Positions 54,777 to 64,000 of a stretch of 64,000 nucleotides of DNA are shown piece after piece (position 1 is the first letter of the stretch; each line of letters starts with the position of its first letter). The position numbers and the translations under genes were made by a program. The notes under the pieces are model-generated. The model saw nothing but the letters and a program-made list of their open reading frames with translations, did no database searches and was not told the DNA's origin. The DNA is from Asterella californica (taxonomy: Eukaryota; Streptophyta; Marchantiopsida; Marchantiales; Aytoniaceae): positions 37,695,501 through 37,759,500 of the forward strand of contig JAYKYS010000001.1 in NCBI GenBank assembly GCA_036924285.1, read 5' to 3'.

Positions 54777-56391
54777 TGTCGGAGTGTGATCCGTCTACCT
54801 AGGAAAGCGCCGGGCTTCTGGCTGTGGTTGTTTACTCAAGAGGTTGGCTTTCATGTCACAACAGGAGCTATAAACACTCACACAAGAGTGTAGGATCCTC
54901 TAATATGCTCAAAAAGCGAAATCTAGGTCTCACTAGTAGTAATAGGTTTAGACGGTGAACTTTAGCACTCAAAGAGAGGAAAACTATGAAGGTTTAGACT
55001 TCTAAACTTTCCCTACATGTAAATGAGGCACTACTGAACACACACACAAAGTTTCAGCCTGAGATTGAAGTCTAGCACCAAGATGTTGACAGAAAAGTTC
55101 TGAGTAAGAGAATTATGGCAATTTCTGGTACCTAGACAGCTATTCTGACCTAGAACAGAGAATTGGCTCGATGAATTTCAAACATTCTCACAGTATTTGA
55201 AGTCTACAGGATGCTGAACATCCCTGTGAAATTGGGACTCCTGAATGTACACAGAACTCCAGATCTCCTCCTCTGAAGTCGCTGCTCTAGATTAAGAGCT
55301 TTTCATACCCCCTCTGCTTCGGCAGCCGCCCTGAATTACTCAATCACTCAAATGATTCGAAACTTTTTGGACAGTCGTAGCCCTCCTGACAGTGAACGCA
55401 ACCACGAAGTTTTGAAGTGATTTCCTCAATTCTGAGTATTTGAAGTCTACAGGATGTTGAACATCCCTGTGAAATTGGGACTCCTGAATGTCCACAGAAC
55501 TCCAGATCTCCTCCTCTGAAGTCGCTGCTCTAGATTAAGAGCTTTTCAGACCCCCTCTGCTTCAGAGGCCGCCCTGAATTACTCAATCACTCAAATGATT
55601 CGAAACTTTTTGGACAGTCGTAGCCCTCTTGACAGTGAACGCAACCACGAAGTTTTGAAGTGATTTCCTCAATTCTGCTGCAATTGGCACCGAAAACTCC
55701 AAAATCAACAAAAGTGATGCAGTTTTGGCACAATCCGAACTTCAATTGGGCATAACTCCTTGTTTATTGATCCAAATCGAGCAAAAATTTCATTGACAGT
55801 GCTTGGCACGACGAGCTCTCTCTTCTTGTGCTCTCAGATTTCAAAGATACCTCACCAATTGCTCGAACTCTCCTCTAGAGCTTTATTTCTAAACTTAGAG
55901 TTTTACAAAAGATAAAAATGGACCAATGGGAGTTCATAGCTCCACTTGACTGTCCTTTTGTGCCTTAAACTACCTGGTAACTTATCTACACTCATAGGCT
56001 ACCACGTCAAGCCCCCTAGAGTGCCAGCGTATAACTTAAACTACCTAAAACGACACGCAGCCCTGAAAGTAAACTTAAACCAGCTAAAAGCGTGCATGGG
56101 CAACACGTAAGTACAACCCATGAGCTTAAACCCCTATCAGCATGGAAACCCTAAGTTATGTACATTGAACGTCATAGACAAGTAAGAAGTCACTTGCACA
56201 AGCGCACAAATGCTTGAACAATATAACTAACATACTATCAGCCTATTAGGACTCAAAATAGTGTTAACACCGTATGCAAAGGTGTCAAACATATACATAA
56301 AGGACTAGAAGTAATATAAGCTAACTTCTAGAACTACCAAACCTAAGCGTCGGAGTAGAAGTCAAGCATGTAGCCGCCAAGTAGCGCGACA
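54777..56391 (-). repeat. 5' LTR of C2 (1615 bp, internal duplication)
   Basis: TGTCGGAGTG...GCGACA, 242 bp longer than the C1 LTR. A 243-bp segment is present twice in tandem (about 55192-55434 and 55435-55677). The outer edge is followed by ACGT. Confidence 0.92.
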
Positions 56392-56395
56392 ACGT

Positions 56396-58138
56396 AATCT
56401 CCCAACATATTCATAACGACAGATGATACCTTCAAGCACGAACCTGCATATGTTCTCTGTAGTCTTCGTTCATAGTGCTCGTCCCTCCACATAGTTGGAA
56501 AGATCCTCTCGAGCCAACACCAAATAACGCATCCTCCATAACCCCGATGGCATCATCACAAGATCAAGAACCCACTGAAAATGGATACTAGGTGGATAGG
56601 TAGGTACAAGCCCATCTCTGTAACGGATCTTAGAGTAGAACTGGCAGTGCAGACACGACCCAACAAAATCCACCACGTCTTGATACAAACCCTTCCATCA
56701 GTATCGCTCCTTCATCTTCGTGTAAGTAGCCCATACTCCACGATGTCTAGTCCACAAGGTGTCATGAAACTCTTTCAGCAGATTCAGCTTCGTCGGTTGA
56801 TCATCCACCACTCTAGCAAGCATCACATTTCTTCTTTTTGGACGTTTTCACAGATAACCTTCACGTAGAAGATAACTGTACGTTTTCCGTCTGATCTCCT
56901 TGAACTCTGCATCCTCCATCCTTCTCTTTTGCATAATGAACTCAGATAGAATCCAATATCGCGAAACTTTTCTGAGTAGAACTCCTCGTTGAACGGCAGT
57001 AGTTCCAAGTCTGAAGTCTGCTGACCAACTTGGCACCAAACGTCTCTCTTCTCTTCAATCTCCACCTCTGCAAACATCTCATCCTCATCTGTATAACGAG
57101 CCCTAGATAACATATCTGCAACTGGATTATCCTTCCCTGCTATATGCTTTAGCTCAGGATTCAAACTTCGGACATAAGCAATCCATCGAGCATTGCTATG
57201 TCTGGAGTATTGCAGTTTGCTATAATCCCCAACAAAGGCAAACAATTTGTTTCTAGTATCACACGGGCTCCTATCAAGAACTCTCGATCTACCTTCATAG
57301 CAGTAACAGCTCCTCACAACTCACGCTTCACTTGAGGATAGTTACGTTGTCTATCTATTAAGATCTGAGCTCCAAACCTTGAAACAAACCGCACACCTTC
57401 TGCATCTTCTTGGCCAACTGCCCATCCAATCGCCTTTGGACTCGTATCAACCGTTAGTATCACAGGTCTCTCGCTCTCGTAGTTAAGTCTCCTTAGTATA
57501 TGTGGAGACTTCAGAATCTCCTTCAGCTGCTCCATCGTCTCGTGATGTTCTTGCCGTCAAGTAAACCTCCTCCCTTTTCTCAGAAGTGCATACAGAGGCT
57601 CGGCAATGTGTGCATAATGAGGAATACTCACACGAAAGAACACACAAGCTCCTAAGAATCGTCGAACCTCAGTAATATTGATACAGTTTGCTATCCTTGC
57701 TATAGCATCTACCTTCTCTGGGTTCGGATGTCTTCCAAAAGTACCACACAAATGACCCACCACCACAATCTCTGACCTTCCAAAACGAGATTTGGTACTT
57801 GACAGAGTGAGGTGTACCTCCTCCAAAAGCGTCAAAATCTTTTCCACATCCTGAATGTGGTCTGCAACGAACTTTCTGTAACCATCAGAAGTCACTGCTT
57901 CGTCCTTGTTCTCTACCGGACAACTCTTCATGGGAATATCATCTAGAAACGGGATAGTGACCTCAGGTACAAACTCTCGTAACACCTTATGCATCGCATT
58001 CTGCATATGGGCTACTGAGTTTGTCGCATCCTGAGGAAGAGTACACATCCGCATCAACCCCAAAGGTGTATGCATGGTAGTCAAGTCTCTACTCTCCAAA
58101 GCAAGCTGAAACTGATCATAACCTGAAAACAGATCTCT
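56396..58138 (-). pseudogene. D RT, RNase H and integrase N-terminus
   Basis: RT palm in the ORF 57557-58099 (LPQDATNSVAHMQN, catalytic FLDD in IPFLDDIPMKS). RNase H in 57314-57535 (LTVDTSPKAIGWAVGQEDAE) and the following ORF (GKDNPVADMLSRARY). Integrase zinc region and start of the core in 56470-56688 (CLHCQFYSKIRYRDG, DLVMMPSGLW). Breaks lie near 57310, 57550 and 56700-56820. A CGA-to-TGA change stops the core in VEGRAL. The catalytic second Asp and Glu fall in the missing 47 codons. Confidence 0.85.
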
Positions 58139-58232
58139 ACAATGGGAACTTTGAGTTTTATCTCATCAAGCTCCCGAAGCGAATATGTAGCGTTGTCATG
58201 TACAACAAGAATCACATATGGTCCAAACCATC
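58139..58232 (-). pseudogene. Integrase GPY/F fragment joined to D
   Basis: Reads RWFGPYVILVVHDNATYSLR and ELDEIKLKVPIV, the C-terminal domain of an A/C/D-type integrase. It sits directly upstream of the D RT, the wrong order, so a deletion or recombination joined two elements at AGATCTCT. Confidence 0.75.
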
Positions 58233-58493
58233 TGTAACACACAAGAAAATCAAAAGATGCTCGAAAGTAGTAATTTAAAGATCGAATCCACAGAGATGCA
58301 AGTAAAGATCATCCAAAAGTAATAAACATGTGACAAAGGTGATTCTTTATGATTGTCTTTTATTCTCACGGGCAGTAGCCCGTGAGGCTACTACGTAGAG
58401 GTGTTATGGTGTTAGAGGCTACTACGTAATCTCTAACACCATAAACGCTAAGTATCTTCACACTAAGTTATCTCTACTACTGCTGCTCTCAGA
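58233..58493 (-). repeat. Repeat F, copy 2
   Basis: Reverse of 3736-4124 without the middle part. It holds two inverted repeats: CTCACGGGC/GCCCGTGAG with a 4-base loop (58365-58386), and GGTGTTAGAG/CTCTAACACC (58409-58440). Confidence 0.55.
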
Positions 58494-58744
58494 AGAAGCG
58501 CGTGAAACTCTTCAAGAAAGGAGATGAAAAGATAAGCGTGGAGGAAGTCGTAGTGAAGTTGAGTTTGATCTCTTGAATGACGGCAAAAATGACTTGGTTC
58601 TTGAGGATGCTGATAATAATGACATCAGTAAGGAGGATGACGATATTGTGTGATGCCGACCACAACTCTGTGAGTGTTTTGTGTTGCATACCGGAGGATG
58701 CGTTTTTTTTCGATATTTCACATCCTAAGTTTAGAAGAGGTCGA
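58494..58744 (+). pseudogene. 3' end relic of an A/D-like element: integrase tail and hairpin
   Basis: After the F repeat the plus strand encodes KRVKLFKKGDE, like the start of the integrase tail. At 58686-58701 it has the pre-polypurine hairpin (GCAT, ACCGGAGG, ATGC). An LTR-like start, TGTCGTGTTGTG, follows at 58745. The polypurine tract is eroded to AGAAGAGGTCGA. Confidence 0.55.
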
Positions 58745-58840
58745 TGTCGTGTTGTGTGCGACTTTTGTGTGAAAATCTCATAAAACTTAAGATGTGTTTC
58801 TTTTCTATATTTCGTGAACTTTTTCATGTAACTCCTTGAG
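58745..58840 (+). repeat. LTR-like repeat G, plus copy
   Basis: TGTCGTGTTGTGTGCGAC and about 80 further bases match the reverse complement of 60510-60605 at roughly 70% by eye. It lies where the LTR of the preceding relic should start. Its end is not determined. Confidence 0.4.
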
Positions 58841-60509
58841 AGTGTATTAAGTGTCACGCTCACGGTTATCTGAGATGTGAGATCGCACAATAATGTGACG
58901 TGCCAGCTCAGTGATCCGTAGACATTCACGTGAGTAGCTCTTGTTGTCAAATTTGTGTATAAGATAAAGGGTCGAGGAAGCATTCTTCTTTATGTGGTGT
59001 TTCGTGAGTATTTCTTAATGTCTTACATGGAGAGTGAGGAGCTACGAGAGTTGTACTCATGGAGGGAGGATTGATCCGAGTTCAAGATCTTTCATTTCTG
59101 AATCCGTTCCATATCAAGCTTCACTACATCCTTCATCGCGCTCACTTTCGATAGTGGTTCGTTGCCTACTTTGATGATGAGTTCATGAGAAAGATGATAG
59201 ACTTGCCTACTCCAGTGATCTTGTCGATCGACACATACGGAGAGAATTGGGACCTGATTGTGTACATCTTACTTTGACGTGTGAATGGATCTGAACTTTC
59301 TAGCCAACGTCCTTTCAACGTCTGGGTTGATATCTGATGTCAATACCGACGGAAGATCAGTCATCGTGCATGGATCACGAGAAACTTTGATGAGGAGTAT
59401 TGTAACCAAGTGATGGCTTCTCTTTTTGTCATATCTTTCATCGTAGATCGATCAAGATCATCATCTTGACTTTGTATTGAGTCTCGTGTATATTCGTGTC
59501 ATTGTGATCTATATCGCTTGGAGAGGGTGATTATCCTATGTTAAGGTTGGATTAAAAGTGTCTTGGTTCAAGCTTTGAAGGTGTGAGGGTGTTTTAAGTA
59601 TTACAACTCAATCTATAGTGCCAAGTAAGAGAAAAAATGATTTCCAACCTCTTTTCTCATTGGTCCATTTTCGATTAATCAAGTTCATCCAAGTTCCAAG
59701 GATAGTTTTGGGGTTTCGGAGGTCTTCCCAAGAGTCATTCGTGAAATGTGAAGACTCAGTGGAAAGCACTCGAGTTAAGCTACAATCTGGAGTGGAAGAA
59801 CGATCGATCTGGAGCTCTGATCGAGGTGTTATGATCGTTCAAAGTCAGAGGGAATGAATCGGTATCCTAAGTCATGTTTCTGAGTGTCTCAAGAGTTTAA
59901 GAGATGATCTTTCAGTATTGTCAAAGTGATTGAATATTTGATGCCATGCTAGTTGCACTGATGTACAATACTCCTACGTTTCGATTGGATTTGATCTCGA
60001 AATGGTCGATTGAAGTTAGCTGTGATAGTTGAGAAGTAGAATTAAACTCATTTTTCTTGGACTCAAGGATTGAGTTGTTTCATGAGCATGTGATCGAATC
60101 TCTAAGTGAAAATTTCCAAGATTGGAGTGTTTCCTATCAGCTTGCTGCATGTGAAATTTCAGATCTTTTTGGTTGAGAGAAGGGGTTAGGGTCATGGGTT
60201 TTAGCCACCGGGGTATGTAAAGCTCATAAGTTAACACAGACGAAAGACTTGGACTTGGATCCATTTCGGACAATTGGTTTGGGATCTAAAGCTGAAATTT
60301 CAGAGAGTAATAGTGAAGGGTCAGAGGAAATTTCTTATGAAGTTTGAGCCCAGTTGGAAAAAAGTATTTCATCCAACAGGTCATATATCTTGCTGTATTT
60401 CTCTACATCTAGATACCCCGTGTATTCCCAAACCAAACTTCACACTCTATGACCTTATGCGAATACATCACTAAAATAGATAATCATGATGTGGCATCCA
60501 TCACATCTT
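58841..60509. other. Between the two G repeats: no recognised gene
   Basis: Probably LTR body of the G family, but I could not align it with the A-D LTRs. Short ORFs here (for example 59618-59857) have no recognisable motif. Confidence 0.3.
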
Positions 60510-60605
60510 TCGACGAGGTACGCGATAAAGTTCACGTGACATAGAAAAGAAACATATCCTAAGTTCTCCAAGAATTTCACACAAGAGCCGTACCACAACA
60601 TGACA
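60510..60605 (-). repeat. LTR-like repeat G, minus copy
   Basis: The minus strand starts TGTCATGTTGTGG at 60605 and shares ATGTTTCTTTTCTATGTC-like blocks with 58745-58840. The two copies face each other across about 1.7 kb. Confidence 0.4.
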
Positions 60606-63600
60606 TCGTCTACATCATGAAAATACAAAGAGAATTTAGAAATAAATGTGTCAAGTTGCCACTGGCTGGTTAACATACTGTAACTTTGTTCAAATTCGTG
60701 CACTTTTTACACACGAAATTTAAAATGAGAAAGAATCACGCTCATCAGACAATATGAATTTTTGGTCCTAAATCAACCAAAATTGTTTAGAATCTAAGTA
60801 AAGTTTCATTTCTTCTTATCACGTTGAGTTCCATTGTTCTGACCAGCATGAACAATATGATCTTCCTCCTCATCTTCAATGTGAAAATACAAATGAAAGG
60901 GAGCAAAGACAAGAGGAAAAAATTACTTTTTTATTGCTTTTACATACAAATATATGAAAACTCTAGTGCTACTAACCACTGCTAAGTGTGTCTAAATTGC
61001 TTATCAAGTATGTCGAACAAGGTCGACAATAACAAAAATTAATATTTTTCTTTTTTGTTATGCTTTTACGCATAGCTTATTGCCGGTTCTGGTAATTTTT
61101 CTAGACAACAAAAAATGAAAAAGATAGAGAACTTTTCTTCCGTCAGTTCAACTTAAATGTGAAGTGGCGTGTATAGAAATAGCTTCAATAGTTCGGTTCT
61201 TAGTGAGCTTCCTTGCAGCGTGTAGAATTTTGGAATGCCTCCTTAATTTAAAAACTTCGGCACCCAAACTTTCAACATAATCGTTGGTGGACTATGTGGA
61301 TGAAAACAATCGTTGAGATGTATTAGCCGAAGCGAGATGGATTGATCTGTGAACGAGAACGTAAATTTTCTGCTCTTCACTCTTGATAGGCAGTGAAGCT
61401 GAGGCATTGAAGCGTTGCCATGAGAGGATAGTTGGAAGTTTGAGTCATATGCATGAGACGATCTCCAGACGAGATGGGAACGTTGATAAGCAGTGAAATG
61501 ATGCTGAAGAGGAAAATTCTAAGCAAACTTTGCTATGATCTTTGAAACTTAACAGTTGTATGAGTATTGCAGCTTTGAATGTCTTATGGGGATTATAGTA
61601 CACGTTGTCCTCCAAGCAAGTTAAGTAGCATGTTTGCATTGTGAAGATCTCAAAGTCTGCTCTCTGCAATTGCTTCATCTGCAAGATACATGTATAGTTG
61701 GAGAATGTAAAATTCTTGACTCATTCTCTTGCAATGTCATGTTATGACGTCGAGCTTATGGTTGGTTCTAGTCCTCAAGAATGTTATCACCTACATGCCA
61801 CAGTAACTTGTGGGTGAAGGTCTTTGTCTCTATTGTCGAGAATTTGCTTCAATGACCTCGCTCACACCTCCATTTTTTAAATTGCTAGATGTCGAGGTCT
61901 ATGCATTGCTAATTTATGCATCAATGATGATTGATGGTCCATTTTTGTTGAGATACAAGCTCGTAGATGAGCTTCTCAAGGTCATGATCATGAGAGCCAC
62001 ATGAAGTTAACTAGAATTGTAGATAATTAGTGGTCATTTTGGAGGTTTCTCACTAGCAGTGCGGTGCCGGATTTGTTCCTTATTTTTATGGTTGTGTCCA
62101 AAGAGTTGTATTCTTAGGTGTCAATCAGATTCAAACAAGTATCTTGCGATGTATTTTGCATGTTTTACGTCTCAAGCAGCTCTATCTCCTATAAGCTTTT
62201 GACCCTAATCCATGATTTCTAGTATTGCAACAAGCTTTTTTGTCCTACATGAATTCAACTTTGGAATGTTCTTTAGTACTAGAAAGAGTCTCATGGTAGC
62301 TAGCTTATGTTGTTAGTGACTTGCTACCACCATGCAGATGTGGGATTGAGCTTAGCAGATGTGTAAGTCTTGGAAGTTTTCTCGTGATAGCACAACGTTG
62401 ATGATTATATTTACACCGGCAGGGCAACCATCCTCAGCAAGATAGCAATCGAACATGGAGGACAGGAGTAGTTGTTGACCTTGAGTCTATGAGTACATAT
62501 GAGAATATGAGTAGTTCAAGATCCACATTCGTTCACAGATTTTTTTTCAAAAGCTTTATCTGAGCTCGCTCTCCAAGCAACCATGTTACGACTTCATTCC
62601 ACTCATTAGCTATACCTTCGAGATATAGTAATATACATTTGGTGTATGTATATTTATCTACGTATATTGGTTCATTTTTCTTGGGAGGCATGGCAAACAC
62701 ATATCCCTTGCAATGCCTTTGCATGCATAGAGCCTTGTTTCTAGATGTGGAAAACCCTCGAAGAACAATATATTCCAAAGAGAAAAATTGCTAAATCACC
62801 ATGGAGTTTGTTAAGTTGGACAGGAGTTAAGCTAGGGCCAAGCTAGACAAGTTGCCCCCTACCTTATATTCAGAAGAACTATTGTGAAGTTATGAAGGCA
62901 CCAGGTGGAAATTCTTTTTGAATAGAGCAGACATGTGTTTCTATTTTTGCGGAACAATGTTATACATAGATGTTTGTGTCATTTCTAATTTAAAAAAGTG
63001 ACAAAAGAGACAACGCTGTAGTTTTCCGCTAGTGATTCAAATTTATTATTTGATGACACCATCACGTAGGTGTTCTTGAGTAGTATATTTTTGGCTCTTT
63101 TGTTAAAAAAACGGAGATCTATAGTGAAAGTAACATGTGAAAAAATAGCAAAGAGTTAAAAATAAGTTCTATTAACTACGTACATGTTTAATTACTTTAT
63201 TAAATGGAAGCAAGAGCCACCTCAGTACAAGGGACGTCCACCTAGGAAGAAAAGATCTTTGGATCAAATCCTCCTAGCTCCTAGTTCTTATCTAGTATGT
63301 TGGTCTCTCGGATGGCAGTCTATGTTGGGTATGTGGCTACGTCCAGCACATCTAGGGACGGAGGATCTATGTCCTCCTTAAACATGGGCTTCCTTGTCTA
63401 AGCATCCGCATGCAATCGAGATTATGGGTTGGGAGATACATGATTCAACTATGGGAGGGTTGTAAGTCCTATGGGGTGATCTTGTAGCTATGACTTCGGT
63501 CATAAAATCATGGCTTAGCTCATAATCTGGGTAGCATCAAGATGACATCAACGGTTGGAAAATTTTATTAAGTAAGGGGTCAACTTAGCTAAGGTTTTGC

Positions 63601-64000
63601 TTGATAAGTAAATGTGTGTGTAATGACATAGAGACCCTAGATGGTCCATGCCCATAGCTTAGCTAAGCACTACTTAGCAAAGAGATTGTTTTCTAGGTAA
63701 ATTGACATATGGATCAAAGTTCGGAGGACATTCAAGAGATAACATGAAAAGCTCTCTCTCTCTCTCTCTAGGTCGTCACTTCTCGCTCCTCACGACACCT
63801 TGAACCTCATAAGGCTATGCATTGATGCAACCACACCCGTGCTCGCTGTTGTATCTATTTCTTAAAAAGACGCGTTTGGGAAAGCATAGGCTCTTGGTTG
63901 CGAAAGATGAAGTAGCTAGTTTCGGAGGAGCAAAGTAAAAGGGAACCATGTGAATCACGCTTCAGAAACGTGCATCCAAGTCATGTGTGCACATTAAAAC
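60606..64000. other. AT-rich sequence without recognised genes
   Basis: I found no retroelement motif, no RNA gene and no ORF with a recognisable domain. The longest ORFs are 60-81 codons. This may be the only non-retroelement or strongly decayed DNA in the window. Confidence 0.5.
63752..63769 (+). repeat. (CT)9 microsatellite
   Basis: Nine uninterrupted CT units. Confidence 0.9.

Larger units (their letters stand above)
47220..56391 (-). mobile_element. C2: family C element with a foreign, inverted LTR end
   Basis: The internal region (48836-54776) and right LTR (54777-56391) are those of a minus-strand C element. On the left only 1089 bp of the LTR remain (47747-48835). Its outer part is replaced by a D-like LTR start in plus orientation (47220-47746). 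The flanks are GCGT (47216-47219) and ACGT (56392-56395), three of four bases equal. Both outer ends are thus U3 ends, which a normal element cannot have. Gag and pol carry several lesions. Confidence 0.85.
45051..58138 (-). mobile_element. D: decayed Ty3/Gypsy element related to C, split by the C2 insert
   Basis: Minus-strand order: RT start at 58138, RNase H, integrase N-terminus up to 56396, then the C2 insert, integrase C-terminus (46554-47215), polypurine tract and 3' LTR (about 45051-46511). The 5' LTR, gag and protease are missing: at 58131-58138 RT joins another fragment. Many stops and shifts. About 47 integrase codons are lost at the insertion site. Confidence 0.8.

Noticed and set aside
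58489..58983. 164-codon minus-strand ORF
   Set aside because: Overlaps an integrase-tail relic on the other strand and the G repeat; composition is low-complexity and no domain is visible.
62533..62778. 81-codon minus-strand ORF
   Set aside because: No known motif, AT-rich surroundings, no sign of splicing signals or homology; cannot be supported as a gene.
63184..63381. 65-codon plus-strand ORF
   Set aside because: No recognisable domain and length within chance expectation.

Overview
The window is nuclear DNA of a eukaryote, most likely a plant. It is made almost entirely of Ty3/Gypsy-type LTR retrotransposons. I found no host gene, tRNA, rRNA or prokaryotic feature. The Gag, protease, reverse transcriptase (RT), RNase H and integrase (IN) modules, the long LTRs and the nesting suggest a repeat-rich plant; a seedless plant or streptophyte alga is my guess, and the sequence alone cannot fix the species.

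I sort the elements by sequence into families. Family A has LTRs of about 2.0 kb starting TGTCGTGTCG. Family B has LTRs of about 0.8 kb and an extra zinc-knuckle ORF before gag. Family C has LTRs of 1.37 kb and inserts at ACGT. Family D is related to C. There are also relics (E, F, G).

Layout. 1-3635: 5' part of a B element (B2, minus), cut by the window edge. 3736-5400: a repeat (F) and a decayed gag-protease-pol relic (E). 5400-6020: unexplained. 6021-45050: a five-level nest. A0 (plus; 5' LTR 6021-7070) is split by A1 (minus, 7099-44839). A1 is split in its gag start by A2 (plus, 16237-42734). A2 is split in pol by B1 (minus, 22797-39210). B1 is split in its extra ORF by C1 (minus, 28713-37417). 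Each of the four insertions has a matching 4-bp target duplication (CCGG, CCGT, GTAC, ACGT), and the interrupted sequence resumes on the other side. A solo C LTR (8472-9753, also ACGT) lies in the A1 3' LTR. 45051-58138: a decayed D element (minus), interrupted by a rearranged C element (C2, 47220-56391). 58139-60605: fragments of integrase ends, repeat F and LTR-like repeats. 60606-64000: AT-rich DNA with no recognisable gene.

Every element has lesions. A2 is the least damaged apart from the B1 insertion (one nonsense codon seen). B1 and C1 have almost identical LTRs, so they are recent, but they carry stops or frameshifts. In all families Gag packages RNA, protease processes the polyprotein, RT/RNase H make cDNA from a tRNA-primed template and IN inserts it. 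The features most worth following are the nest itself, the extra B-family ORFs, the DHG protease motif, the acidic integrase tails, and hairpins at LTR/polypurine-tract borders with compensatory changes.
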